In this document: positions 46,196-57,322 of the stretch, in pieces
Layout of the letters: every line of letters begins with the position of its first letter
Numbering within the stretch: position 1 is the stretch's first letter
Assembly: GCA_934047225.1 (NCBI GenBank)
Contig: OW204000.1
Location: forward strand, 13,162,001 to 13,226,000
Length of the DNA stretch: 64,000 bases
Direction of reading: 5' to 3'
Origin: Ypsolopha sequella
Taxonomy: Eukaryota > Arthropoda > Insecta > Lepidoptera > Ypsolophidae
Made by a program: the position numbers and the translations under genes
Notes under the pieces: generated by a model
Told to the model about the DNA's origin: nothing
Databases searched by the model: none
The model's input: the letters and a program-made list of their open reading frames with translations, nothing else

Positions 46196-46476
46196 AAAAT
46201 CAAGTGTTTTGTACATAAAACTCGATGATTTATGTATTTATTTCCTTTTTATCAACCAATAAGGCGTGTTATACATTCCTCGGAAAGTCACGTGTTTATC
46301 AACGATGCCTTATTTTATCACCTGCGTGCGACCATAAACGCCAAGTATTTAGATAAGACTATAAATCCGGTTTTCTTTGAAACCGAACCGGATAAGGTTA
46401 ATAACATGGACTCAAATATGTCCATTTACTTTACACGCACTACTACAAATCCAATACGAACTCAATCGTTAAATGT

Positions 46477-46520
46477 TTCGACTGATGACGGCCCCATACC
46501 GAGGGCCGAAATATTTCGAG
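46477..46520 (+). ncRNA. Hammerhead-like motif with intact core words
   Basis: TTCGA (46477-46481), CTGATGA (46482-46488), C, a GGCCC/GGGCC stem, GAAA (46508-46511), TATT, then TCGAG. TTCGA can pair with TCGAG as helix I if the cleavage residue is U. Both conserved core words are intact, unlike most others here; the extra C before helix II is shared by all copies. The open frame across it (46232-46570) is coincidental. Confidence 0.5.
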
Positions 46521-46908
46521 TTAAAATTTTTTTAATTGTTTTAATAACACTACTAATGAAAAGCTCGTAAAAGTTAAATATAATATATTTATAAACGTAA
46601 AATGTTTTGGTTACTCAGTGGTCGAGTAGATTAATGTTCTCGCGGATTAATTCTAGAAATAATATATTTTACGAGTATAATAATAGAAATTGTCTTTTTT
46701 ACTATATTGTCTGTGGCTGAACTCAATTGCAAAAGTAAATCTTTTTTATACTTACTACATGCGACTGAATATAATGAAAAAAAAAAAAGACCGCAACTAC
46801 TGGGCTCAAAAAAATCACAAACACTTCGTACAATTTTTACTCTAAGACCTAAGTTTAGATGCTCATGTGGGCTAGTAAATATCTAATAAAACAGAATATA
46901 TCCTATCG

Positions 46909-47064
46909 TATGAAGTTCACTTGGCTATGGTTGTAGTAGTGACGTGTACAGATACGCGCGTTTTGTGTGTGTTGCACGTTTTGTAAGCGCTCCCGAGGTT
47001 ACGCACACTAGAAAAAGTGCGTAATAATATGCACCACTATAACAATAGCCAAGTGGTCTTCATA
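46909..47064. mobile_element. Palindromic MITE, copy 1
   Basis: 'tatgaagttcacttggctat' and 'ggttgtagtagtg' face 'caccactataacaatagcca' and 'cttcata'. The interior has 'acgttttgtaagcgctcccg'. Same family at 47508 and 63699. Confidence 0.8.
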
Positions 47065-47507
47065 GAATGCTTGAACACTTGAAGGAATAATATATTTTAC
47101 GGGGAATAATATATTTAATATATTTTATTATTATAATTTTTTTATATATTTAATTTTTTATATATTTAATTTAATTTTATATTTTTACTTTACGGTATAG
47201 TGTTAATAGAAAATGTTTTCTTTATTATATTATCTGTGGCTGAACTAAATTACAGAAAGAAATTTTTTTTATACCTACTTCATGCGACTGAATATAATGA
47301 AAGAAAAAAAAAACTCGCAACCACTGAGCTCAAGAAAATCACAACCACTTACAATTTTTATTCCAAGACCTAAGTCTAGATGCTCATGTGGGCTACTAAA
47401 TATCTAATATCTATGATATATTATGTTAGGTGCAATTAAAATTCGGATTTTCGGATTTGGTGAGATCAAAACAGAGCGGCTTACATGCTACAGAATATGA
47501 TTCTATC

Positions 47508-47665
47508 CTATGAAGTTCAAATGGTTATGGTTGTAGTAGTGACATGTACAGGTACGCGCGTTTTGTGTGTGTTGCACGTTTTGTAAGCGCTCCCGAGGTT
47601 ACGCACCCTAGAAAAAGTACGTAATAATATGCACCACTATAACAATAGCCAAGTGAACTTCATAG
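47508..47665. mobile_element. Palindromic MITE, copy 2
   Basis: As 46909-47064, in the second half of the local duplication. Arms are slightly less paired (ttcaaatggttatgg). Confidence 0.8.
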
Positions 47666-47667
47666 AA

Positions 47668-48152
47668 TAAAACATCTGCACAAGTGACACAGTGTGTAAG
47701 TGATAGATGATGGTGGCGTTCTTCATCACATTTTTGCACAAGACTTCGTTATCTTCAGTACTAAAAGTTTCAAGTGTCAAAACACGGCCACGTTACAATG
47801 ACAATTTTATCTGATTGGTCTCGGTTATCCGTTTGAAACAACAACGCTGCGAATACCATCACGTTGCGGCGGCGCCTTCACTATCTGCATTACGAGTAGG
47901 TACTATACAGCCTAGTCAACCTAAAGTGATCTTTATTGTAACCTAATAAGAGTGAATAAGATGATTGTCCAACTGAACTCAATAGACCACAACAGTAACC
48001 GTCAATGGATTTCCCCGCGGTTACTTTACAGCTGACTAATCAAATACTAACGCTATATTTGTGTCTACTAAGGAAAATCTAAAATAGAAAATGTTGTTTG
48101 CTAATGTACGCGGAGCATGAATAAATGCAGTTGAACTAAAAATAAATATATG
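47668..48152. other. No gene seen
   Basis: Mixed composition; 'gttgcggcggcgcc' near 47864 is GC-rich. No repeat or open frame recognised. Confidence 0.5.
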
Positions 48153-48461
48153 TCTATACTAATAATAAAGTAAGCAGTAAAAAAGTCGAGTCTGCTGTAC
48201 TGGTTCTGTCATTGAATATTTTTACGAAATTTTAAATGAAACGGGTTACTAGTTTAGTTTTAGTATTAGGTTAATATTGTACTGAAGTGAAAACTACATT
48301 TTTACAATTTTCGTCTGTCTGTTCCGTTTTGATTCGAGAACCACTTAACGGATTTGAATTCGGTTTTCTTTATTACCATGTTAATAAAGTAACTGCCAAG
48401 CCTAAAACTGTCGATAGTTGAAAGACACATCCACGCGAGTGAAGCCGCGGGCAAAGGCTAG
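48153..48461 (+). mobile_element. Helitron-like non-autonomous element
   Basis: The 5' end TCTATACTAATAATAAAG and the 3' end 'gaagccgcgggcaaaggctag' (first base excluded) followed by T fit Helitron rules: TC start, CTAG end next to T, and a GC-rich hairpin just inside the 3' end. The base before TC is G and not the expected A, so the assignment is tentative. The interior has 'tctgtctgttccg'. No helicase coding. Confidence 0.55.
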
Positions 48462-49012
48462 TAGTAGCATAAAATTAATTGATTTGATTACATATAATAT
48501 CATTTCTGGCTTAGTATTCGGCTAAATGCGTTTCAGTTTTTGTAATTTCATCTTACTCCTCACCCCCCATGTAAAAGTGAAATAATAGACAGAACCGGAA
48601 AGCTATTGATTCGTAAAGCCTTGACTGTGAAAATGATGGAAGATTCAATGAAAACATTGCGTGTACTAAACAAAGAAAAAGCAAGGAAGTCAGTCTACTG
48701 GCCTTCAGCGATTGAGTACGGCTTGACAAGGATTTTTAGCACGATGTTACGAAACCTTGTGTAAGTTTTCCATTATCTGAAATGTTTCTCGGAAAATGCA
48801 AACAATGTCAAGTATTAAGAAAACATAATACAGCACGTAAAGTACACGATGAACATAATGGTAACTCCAGACGTCTAGACGAGTGCCGTTCTCTGGTGAT
48901 TGTAGACCGGGAGCTGAGGACAAATCTCTGTTGTCTCATTTTATGGAATGGAAATATCGGCTAAAGTGATCAAACTTGACAGTTGGTATTGGTGTCGATT
49001 CGATGTAACACG
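48462..49012. other. No gene seen
   Basis: The short open frame at 48782-48964 is not recognised. 48985-49012 ('ggtgtcgattcgatgtaaca') is the outer sequence that also accompanies the neighbouring MITE family at 54050 and, inverted, at 7105. Confidence 0.5.
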
Positions 49013-49128
49013 ACTTAACTTATTTGACAAGACCAACCTTATTTTAAGCGTCCTGTCTTTGTATTTTCGATAGAGAAAGAAAAAGACAGAACGCTGAAAT
49101 GAAGTTAAGTCCTGTCAAATAACTTAAA
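49013..49128. repeat. Small palindromic MITE, second copy
   Basis: 'cttaacttatttgacaagac' mirrors 'gtcctgtcaaataacttaa'. Nested inner palindrome around 'cgatagagaaag'. Same family as 6983-7097. Confidence 0.7.
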
Positions 49129-49398
49129 TCAGGGACGCATTAATTTTATAAAAAAAAAACTGATATATTTCGAGGACCTAAGTCTAATTTATTTCACAGT
49201 GATATTTAGTATAGATACTGATTTTTGGACGTTTATAATTATGACTAAAATAAAGTTTGGAAAACCAAATATTATTTTGTTTTTCCTTTAGTTATAAACA
49301 AATTGTTCAAGCCAAGGTTTAAGTGAAAATTGGGTCCGAGGGCACCAAGATTTCTGTAGGTACTTAAATTTTGTTTCTGTAAATTATCAATACATACT

Positions 49399-49640
49399 AT
49401 AATAAAAGAGTAGAACCCGGTGTGTCTGTATATTGAAGAAAAGTAATAAAAATAGAAAGGGTGAAATAAACAAGAGTGAATTCTTTACTGTCTGTCTGTC
49501 TGTTTGTTCGTACACATCTCCGAAACTATTGAACGGTTTTTCATGCAGTTTTCACAGGTGAACCGAACTTAATTTGGATTAGAATATAGGCTTTGTTTCA
49601 TTTAAATCGGTTGTTGGAAAAAAAAGTTATCGTCATTTAA
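49399..49640 (+). repeat. Helitron-like fragment
   Basis: 'ataataaaagagtagaaccc' through 'attgaagaaaagtaataaa' matches the left part of 57323-57647. The remaining part ('aacggtttttcatgcagttt') has the style of Helitron interiors. No CTAG end was found. Confidence 0.45.
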
Positions 49641-50966
49641 AGATTTTTGATTTTTTTTCTGCTGTTAGAAGTTACATAGCAAATAATAATTCCTGGCGAT
49701 GAAGGCCTATAGACGTCATGAACGATTGTTTAAAAGAAAAAAAAACAAGAAAACTTTGGTTAGAATTATGTAGCGTATAAAATTTTAGTACATATAAAAA
49801 TTAACAGGTGGCACTGTTCATTATTAAAAAGTTTTAATGCGATATTAGTTGCAGTAATTGTATAACATATGGTGATACTGTCTTTGATGAAACGGGCTAG
49901 GTACTATAATAAATAACTGAAATTTGTAAAAATACTTTTAAAAACTGTAAAAGAAAAGAGCTGTGTCTGTCTGTACATTGATGATATTAAAAAAAATAGC
50001 GGTAGGACAATATACATAAATGTAAAGCAATCTTAAATAACAAGCAAGAAAACTTGTTTCACGTGTTTCGCCTCTAAACGGGACATCCTTGAGATGTGTT
50101 GCTTGCTTGACCGACCATAAGTTGATGATGGATTTCCGCAAAATAACGCCATTTCTATTTTAATCAATCAATTTATATTAATGTTAGGGCCATTGTTTTT
50201 ATGTTATATTCACGTACCCCTCTATGTATATTATAAAATATTTTAGAAATAAAAAAGGAGGAAATTCAGGGATTGATTCGGTATTTTGGCTCCCGTTCTG
50301 CTTGCTGTCTAGACAGACCATGACCCGAACCGACCCAACTCAGACGAAATGTGCAATGAAATAGCTGCCCGATTTGGATAGATTCTCCAGGATTCACAAA
50401 GACCAAGCACGATGGATAGAAAAGTCTGTCAAGTATACGATAACAATGCACATTACGGGTCCTGCAAATGTAGATACATCTATATAGATAGGTATAAATA
50501 CATGTAATTTATACTGTAAGGTGTGACTCCTTGATGGAACTTCATTTTAACACTAATCAAAGTCTTCTTGTACGAGTTCAACTATTTTATTTACTTAATT
50601 ATTGCGACTAGTTTCGTCTATTTGACATCGTCGGGCTGATTGGAAATAAATACATGTATTATAATTAGAAATGACACATCTCTCTTCATGCAACTGACAT
50701 CCCACGTAATGGCAATAATATGCCAAACAGCATAAGCAGTTTAGACTTTTTTGAGTTATGAACTTCGATAGACAGACACTGAAGCACAGAATAAATGCTA
50801 CGAAGCTCCGCTGTAAGGTTTTCGTTTTTAGAAGGAACCCAAAAAAGTATCGCTATAATGGTGAAAGGAGTCTGGTGCTCTAAATTTACTACTTCAATAT
50901 GGACGATTACAATTACAACGGTACTGAGGTATACTAACCTGCTCATATTTTATTAATACTTTTCAT
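49641..50966. other. No recognised gene
   Basis: Minus open frames at 49938-50141, 50266-50451 and 50686-50946 have no domain I know. 49960-50110 shares Helitron-like wording ('gtctgtctgtacattga' also near 49424). Confidence 0.45.
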
Positions 50967-51137
50967 ATGCTTATTATTTTAAATACATCACAAATATAAA
51001 TAAAAAAGTATTAATTGTGGTCGTCATGAGTCGAATTAGAAAAATAGATTTATATATATATATATATAATTCGACTCATGACGACCACAAGTAATACTTT
51101 TTTATTTATATTTATGATGTATTTAAATAATAAGCAT
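50967..51137. repeat. Long inverted repeat around a (TA)n centre
   Basis: Arms of about 72 bp (50967-51038 and 51066-51137) pair almost perfectly, with an A+T spacer including (TA)n at 51051-51068. The inner arm tip 'ttcgactcatgacgaccac' resembles the first strand of the hammerhead-like motifs (CTCATGA for CTGATGA). Confidence 0.8.
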
Positions 51138-51234
51138 TAAATATTTATATATAATTTATATACATATGATAATGACATTTACATTATGATTAAAACCTTT
51201 TTTTTTAATACAGAAAAAAATAACGATTCGACGG

Positions 51235-51279
51235 ATCGACTGATAATGGCCCCATACCTTGGGCCGAAATATATCGAGC
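51235..51279 (+). ncRNA. Hammerhead-like motif
   Basis: ATCGA, CTGATAA, T, GGCCC/GGGCC stem, GAAA, TATA, TCGAG. It aligns with 46477-46520 over its whole length. One core change (CTGATAA). It lies between the inverted repeat at 50967-51137 and the Penelope-like remnant on the minus strand at 51577-52130. Confidence 0.5.
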
Positions 51280-51576
51280 AAAAAATATTTTATTGGTTTA
51301 ATATTAATAAGGAAATGAAAGAAATAAATAAAGCTTAAAAAAGCACAATATACAATTATTAACATTTTAATTCTAAACAGGTAATAAGTATTAGAAAGGG
51401 GTGGAAGAAGAATATCAGGAAGAGAAGTTGCGAGAGCAAGTGTGTATGTGTGTTATGTTTGTCTTGTCAGTGTTATCTGTTTAGCCCTGGTCCGTAGTGA
51501 GCACCAAGTGACCAGATGTATGAGGACTCCCATGTCCTAAGTTCTATAAGTTAATTAAGTTAAGTTATGTTATGTT

Positions 51577-52130
51577 CTATGTTAGTAAGCGGGGATGAAA
51601 TGATTTGATGACACGAACGGTGAAGCAGTTGTTGAATGTTTGGTTATGAGATCTGGCGTGTGTGGGAATAGGTAACGTGTTATTGTGTACATTATCTGTT
51701 GTGTGTCGGTGATTGTTCATGCGTATGTATAGTGCAGTTCTTGTTTCACGTAGAATGTGCGGGCATTCTAGTAGGTAGATGCAGTTTTCTGTTTTACATG
51801 ATGAGTTATGTTGTGCTTTGTATATGTTGGTAGTGCGGTGAGAGTTGATTGTTGTGTCTGGTTTAATGGGGTGGCAGGTTTTGCAACGAGGCCGTCGGCA
51901 TGATGTTGTTCCTGGTGATGTTGTAATTGTTTGGTTGGATGTATGATTTGGTTTAGTTTTAGATAATAAAGATTATTGAAAATTTTAGATTTGTGTTTTG
52001 TCTGTAAGAAATATGTGGATTTGTAGGGAGTAAGTTTTTGGTGTCATCGTTTCAGGATAAAGTTGTTGATGAGTTGTGTGAGTTTATGGCTGTCCTGAAG
52101 GTATGTGGTGACAAGTCGTGGGTAATTAAT
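51577..52130 (-). pseudogene. Second Penelope-like remnant, GIY-YIG region
   Basis: Minus-strand frame 51906-51577 (109 residues, stop TAG) reads CRRPRCKTCH near its start, then CKTENCIYLLECP, then ALYIRMNNHRH, HARSHNQTFNNC and VRVIKSF. This order, a CxxxxCxxC cluster followed by a YL(L/I)xC strand, RMNxHR and an H...F...V block, is the C-terminal endonuclease region of Neptune/Poseidon-type Penelope-like proteins. The YVGET stretch that should follow the strand is shortened to HILRET, so the catalytic GIY-YIG motif is damaged. Upstream, in other frames, YPRLVTTYLQD (about 52122) looks like the linker segment. It is a different lineage from 36350-37389. The plus strand is consequently GT-rich. 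Confidence 0.7.
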
Positions 52131-53449
52131 TAGATGAATTGTTTTTTCTGTTTTGTGGGTTGTGGAATCTGTGGAATATATATATGTATGTTTCTGAAGA
52201 AAGTGTTCGGGATAGTGTCTGTTACGAAACCTTTAGTATATTTTGTTGTGGTAATTATCTAGGGTAAGTTGGTTGTTGCATATCCGACGGCTTACTTATA
52301 ATACTTACTTACTTAATATTTTCTTTCGTATACTTACTCATCCTTACCATTTTGGAAGTCTGATCAAGTCTGCAACTCTTTATCCGCAGATTATTGCCTT
52401 GTACTTGCATACTACGTGAAAACATGAAGATACATGTCTATCTACACATTTATTGCATCAGCATTGATATCTGGGCAAGATAAAACGGACGAGAACTGAT
52501 AAAGTACATAATAATATTGTCTTTATCTCATCATAGGTTTATGAAAAAGTCCAAAACCTTTTTTTCATCTGCGCTTGCGTTAAAAGATACACAGAGTCGT
52601 ATACTACAGCAGTACCATTTTATATAAAGGCCGCTCCATTATTTTCGGCGAGACTCTCGCCTGAAGGGAATAAAAAAAAAAAAAAAAAAAAGCTATACGA
52701 GTACGGCAAAACGCAACAGAGTCTGTTACCTTTACTCATATAACTTTGTTCCCTTCATGACGAGAGTCTCGTCGCGAATGTGTGTACCTATAGGAATCTT
52801 CGCCACTCTTCGGCAAAGGTCGTAAATGTATGAATGAATAGACACTTTAGTGTAGGTGAGGTGAAGAGGTGAGCCGTTTGAACATCATAAATTATCCTCA
52901 AGTTTTATTTAATTCTATAGTAAAGGATTTCACTGTTGTGAAGCTCATTTAGTATTGCAGGAGTAACGGCCGGTATTTAAAAGTGTGATTTGAACTACGG
53001 TAACTCCTACTTCACTTTCTTTAACTTGTTACGATTGATAATCGGTGTTCAGCGCGGATAAAGTCAACAACAAGTATATAATAAACTAAATATTATGAAT
53101 ATATATTTATAATTTGATGGGAACTTTAATGGCTATGATAAAATCAGAATGTTGAACCCAGCGTTTCTGCTACTCGTATGTTGTTTAAAGTTTTGCGTAA
53201 AACGATTAAAATCTCGGCAAATTGTTTCTCTCAGAACCAGAATTTATTTACTTTGCGGCGATATCCTTGCGAAAACCACTATTGTTTTATAGGTGGTATC
53301 ACAATTTGGCTGAAGTTATTCCCCTTTGAAGTTATTCAGGGGAGAGTAAGAGGATGCTCTCAAATTGGCACAACCCTAGATGGCCCACATAGACAAACTA
53401 CCCCACTACTATACAAGGGACCAAATGATTTCACCATAGCCGGTGTTTA
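52131..53449. other. No gene; poly-A and a small inverted repeat
   Basis: 'ggcgagactctcg' with 'ctgaagggaa' (52639-52670) is mirrored by 'ttcccttcatgacgagagtctcgtcg' pieces at 52750-52775, around a 21-bp poly-A at about 52671-52691. The open frame at 53178-53459 is not recognised. Confidence 0.5.
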
Positions 53450-53451
53450 TA

Positions 53452-53713
53452 CAAGGTGACTTTTTGATCATCGTCCAAATTAATACTGGAGGCTTTATAA
53501 GTGATCAGTATCTTAGATCAATAACAATTTTTGTGAAAATTGTAAAATTAAATTTCGGCTTCCCATAGAAATTCACTTCCAGTTACGAGTAAATCACTAT
53601 GGGAAGTCGAAATTTCATTTTACGAATTTTACAAAAATTGTTATTGATCAATGATACTGATCACTTACCAAGCCACCAGTATGAATTTGGACGAAGATCA
53701 AAAAGTCACGTTG
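53452..53713. mobile_element. Palindromic MITE, 262 bp, TA-flanked
   Basis: Second copy of 10355-10623, with TA at 53450-53451 and 53714-53715. Arms about 120 bp. Open frames over it (53599-53922) are incidental. Confidence 0.85.
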
Positions 53714-53739
53714 TATATAAAACACACTCTGTAGGCAGG

Positions 53740-53850
53740 CGTCACTGGTGTGAAGGTATTGGTGCATATCTTCCACTTCCAGAACGACCGCCAAGAATGG
53801 CGAAATCTTGGAACGTCCAGCAGTGGACGAACAAGGCTGATGGATGAATA
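53740..53850 (-). mobile_element. LINE 3'-end fragment, reversed
   Basis: 'gaacgtccagcagtggacga' is the reverse of the tail at 27150-27245, including 'ccagaacgaccgccaagaat'. Truncated; no coding. Confidence 0.6.
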
Positions 53851-54516
53851 GACAGAGCACATACTAGATAAAGGCAAAGAATTCATTATCTTGTAAATAT
53901 AATTATATAACAAGAATGTCAATGAACTTGTTTATTTTAGTTTCAAGTCGTGCGACATTAGCATGTTGTTTTCAAATCCTTTACTTACTGAAGTCATGCA
54001 TGATGCAAACAAATCGAGAATTTCAATTTTAAACCAAGTTGGTATTTGTGTCGATTCGGCCTAACACGACTTAACTCATCTGACAGGACTAAATTTAATA
54101 GACGCCATTGTCCCGTGAATGTATTTTTAAAATCTAAACGATTCTTTTATGACATTTTACATCAGACATAGCAGCACTAATTTTGATAAGTTCCAGTTTC
54201 TTCTCAGCGTAGTCTCAACACTCTCATAGTATATAAAACCATGGAAAAACATGCCGAAGACCCACCTTTAGCTTTAATTACAATTGCAATGCGAATGAAA
54301 AGTGGATCCGCAGATTTTTCTCCAATTTGTTTGCTTATGTTTTGGTATTCTTCTACCTCTTTCTCTTTTACTTTATCACTAATAAACTATTTACGACTAA
54401 ACGTTTTACCTCCATCGACTCCGACTCTGGCTCGCTGGTTTTAAAATACGAGTCCGTTCTATAAAGTTTATTTTCATTCTAAAATACTACGCACCGACAA
54501 ATAAAAAAACCTATAG
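53851..54516. other. No gene; MITE fragment at 54042-54110
   Basis: 'gtgtcgattcggcctaacac' and 'cttaactcatctgacaggac' match one half of the 6983/49013 family. The open frame at 54241-54444 (67 residues) is not recognised. Confidence 0.5.
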
Positions 54517-55153
54517 CAGGGTTTCCCAAACTTATTGTTACTGTGACGCCCTTGAGAGTTTGCCATTTTTTTTGCGATCCCCCCCCCCTCTTTCGCCTCC
54601 CCTCTTGGGCCAAAAAGTACCTACCGTGTGTAGTTCTAGCCTATGAACAAGTTTATAAAAAAAACTCCAAATAACATTCATAATTTTTATTAGTAACTAA
54701 GGGCTAAAACAAAACAAGACTATAAATGAAAAGAGATATTTATTTTTCTTTCTTGGCTGGCTACTAATGAGAAGGATGTGCTTGATTTTTTGAGAATAGT
54801 TTCTCGAAACGGGGCTGAAGTTTGGAAATTGCCACTCTCAATTATCTTTCTCTACATTTATTTGCGACCTGTACTTGTTCTTCATTGCTGCAACTGCAGA
54901 AAAGCCTGTTTCGCACAAGTACGATGTCGCAAATGGTAATAGAATCTTCAATGCTGTAGTACTGATGGCATGATATTCCTGAGAAACTGAGCTCTAAAAT
55001 TTAAGCAGTTGTCTTTGTCGTATAGAAGCTTAAGGCTAGAGTCACAGGACAATTCTATTAATTGTTCTTCTTTTTCTGTTGAAACGCCTGAAACGTTGCG
55101 ACGCCCCGGGGATAATGCCGCGGGCGTCGCGACTCACACTTTGGGAAGCCCTG
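54517..55153 (-). mobile_element. hAT element remnant, 637 bp, perfect 8-bp TSD
   Basis: Ends are CAGGGTTTCCCAAA and, reversed, CAGGGCTTCCCAAA. The 8-bp repeat ACCTATAG flanks both sides exactly (54509-54516 and 55154-55161). It contains the decayed C-terminus of its own transposase on the minus strand. Internally deleted, so non-autonomous. Confidence 0.9.
54764..55020 (-). pseudogene. hAT transposase C-terminus (dimerisation region)
   Basis: Minus-strand reading gives SSVSQEYHAISTTALKILL, then PFATSYLCETGFSAVAAMK and NKYRSQINVEKDN, the YLCE-GFSA-KxKYR signature of hAT transposases related to the ZBED/Buster type. A TAG replaces the expected tryptophan just upstream (F*SS), a TGA follows VEKDN, and after a frameshift KLQPRFEKLFSKNQAHPSH runs to the final TAG. 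Only the last 90 or so codons remain. Confidence 0.8.
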
Positions 55154-55169
55154 ACCTATAGGATATATA

Positions 55170-56003
55170 TTTCCCTCATCATCATCATCGTTGGGTGCCA
55201 TCTTCAAAATTAAGTTTGGAGGGCGATAGGCTAAATTGCTTGCGACCCATTGCATTATCCTTCAAGTCTCTAAAGCTTTTTAGTCCAGTCCACTCTTTGA
55301 TGCCATCTATTCATTTGTGACGTTGACGTCCTGGTGCTCTTTTTCCGGGAATCTTGTCAGGATCAACCTTGAAAATTTATAGATAGGACCTCTTTGCAAA
55401 TGCCCGAAAAAGGCGGTCCTCGTTTTCATGACAATTGACATCAGCTCCCGTTTGCGATTGGCCAATTTAAGGACTTTGACATTAGAAGTGAAGCTTGATA
55501 TTTTGAGCAATTTGCGAAGAGTCCACATTTCAAATGCCTTAAGTCGCTCGCGTGCTTCCTTCTTTAATGTCCATGTTTCGCATCCGTACAGCAGAGTAGA
55601 CTAAACGTAGCATCTCATGATACGGTGTCTTTCTTTATCAAACTTGATTTTGGGGTCGCAGAGCACTTTGGACATCTTGGTGAATGCATTTTTGGCTTGC
55701 CCAATTCTGCATTTTATCTCTGCAAGGTGGTCAAGGTTTGAGGTGAAGTAGTGGTCAAGATGTTTAAATTTAGTGACTCCCTCAAACATCACGCCCAGAA
55801 AGCTTTATGTTAGGTAGCTGTTGGGGTGATGTTGCTATGAACATCGCTTTCGTCTTTTTGATGTTGTTGGTTAGTCCCATTTTGTCTCCTGCGGCGTATA
55901 CTTTTTGTAACAGCTGCTGAAGACCAAGCTCCATGTCAGAAGTCAGGACTGAGTCGTCTGCGTATCGCATTGACACACATACACACACACACACACACAC
56001 ACC
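55170..56003 (-). pseudogene. Non-LTR (RTE-like) reverse transcriptase remnant
   Basis: Minus-strand fragments occur in order. First is RYADDSVLTSDME, with the YADD active site (about 55970-55930), and NNIKKTKAMFI. Next are FEGVTKFKHLDHYFTSN and AEIKCRIGQAKNAFTKMSK (55790-55650). Last is EMWTLRKLLKISS (about 55530), then FFGHLQRG (about 55400). The order and wording match the C-terminal reverse transcriptase and thumb of RTE/BovB-like LINEs. A stop after MRCYV and frame changes show decay. The 3' end finishes in a (GAT)n-like tail at 55176-55190. The upstream part is replaced by the CA repeat. Confidence 0.8.
55977..56001. repeat. (CA)n microsatellite
   Basis: Uninterrupted CA dinucleotides of about 11 units, preceded by 'acacata'. 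It abuts the LINE remnant. Confidence 0.95.
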
Positions 56004-57322
56004 TTAACGTGTACTCCTTCAGTCCTCGAGTAAAGAAGATATACTTTACTACAATTTTGAAATGTGGTGCGAAGAAGGTGTGGAATTATATTTGACCAAC
56101 TTAACTTTGCAGTTTCTTTACACATTTTGGGCGTGTTTATATTTTTCATTCATATTATTGAAATCTACAAACTTAGTAGATTTACAAAAATACAAATACA
56201 AAATTATTTATTTCCAAACATAGGCAGTGATTGGAGTCTCCTTTTAAGTAAATTATACCTGTAACAGGAGGCTCTGCTCTTCCATAGGGAACAGATAGAT
56301 AAGGTTAACGATTTACGTTATAACATTTACGATACGGCACCCTAAGAGCATGAGTCTTGCTCGCTCTTGACCGGTTGTTTTTTTTACCACGTTTTTGAAG
56401 TGGCAGTTTTGACCCACTCAGATAGAGTAAACACCTGGAAAAGTTAGGGTCCAGGCCAATAGTATTCAATTTATTGTTATAACTTTCCACGTGCAATTAC
56501 ATTAGAAGTTATTGTGTCCCTGATTCTGATAACCGGGTATGATTTGATTATTACACTTTACTACTTCACAGTTCGAGGTGGTAACAGTGAAGTAGTAAAG
56601 TGTAATTTTTTTGCGAGACTTGGCGGGGCACTGCCGTGCCCCCAGATAGAAGCGTAAAAATATTTCATCTTGAAAAACTATACTCTCCATGAAATTAAAC
56701 TCGAAGGGAAAGTTTCATGAGTAAAAGAGAACGAGTCACATCACAAGATAATGAAATTTACTTATTTTAGCGTGCGCGTTTCAATAGAGGTTAGCACTCC
56801 ATTTTGGTTATAAACTTCCATGTTCAACCAATGGCCAATCTGAGTCTGCGAAATTTGCACTTTTATCAATCGTCAAAGTGAATTTTACATTTCTGACAAG
56901 ATTTATATACTGTACGTTTTCACTCGGGTGGTTGTGGAACGGTTTGACAGTTAAATTTTACATTTACCCGGGCATTTAGGAACGCAACCTAAGTAGGGAA
57001 AAATTAATGTCCTGTCAATGCCTGTAAAATAAAAAAATAAATAAAAAATAAATGTAAATAAGTTACAATTACTTACTCAAAATACTCGTAATATAACAAA
57101 GAGGATCTGTTCTATCTGTTCGTTTAAAAGGTTTTTTTGTGCTTTGATGTCTCAATTTATTTATTTCAAGTGCCTCTAGACTCTAGAGCATCCATTTTCC
57201 TCCCTTTGTTACAGTATGGAGAGGTTTAATCATCACCACCACCATCTTATATGTACTGTAATTGTATATTATCTCTTGTTGTTTTGTAGAAACTGGCAAG
57301 TTACTAATACATATCTTTAGGT
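56004..57322. other. No gene; one perfect 20-bp hairpin
   Basis: 'attacactttactacttcac' (56550-56569) is mirrored exactly at 56587-56606, spacer 17 bp. 56330-56375 ('acgatacggcaccctaagag' to 'cttgaccggt') is a lone tip of the 'ggttccgta' family. Nothing codes. Confidence 0.55.

Larger units (their letters stand above)
46665..47667. repeat. Local duplication of about 0.4-0.5 kb, each with a MITE
   Basis: 46665-47068 and about 47185-47667 are direct copies: 'ctgtggctgaact' at 46711 and 47234, 'catgcgactgaatataatga' at 46759 and 47281, 'tagatgctcatgtgggcta' at 46856 and 47378. The second copy has about 76 extra bp before its MITE (47420-47495). The 100 bp between copies is an AT-only tract. Confidence 0.8.

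Noticed and set aside
46232..46570. 112-residue plus open frame
   Set aside because: Covers the hammerhead-like motif and has no protein-like features.
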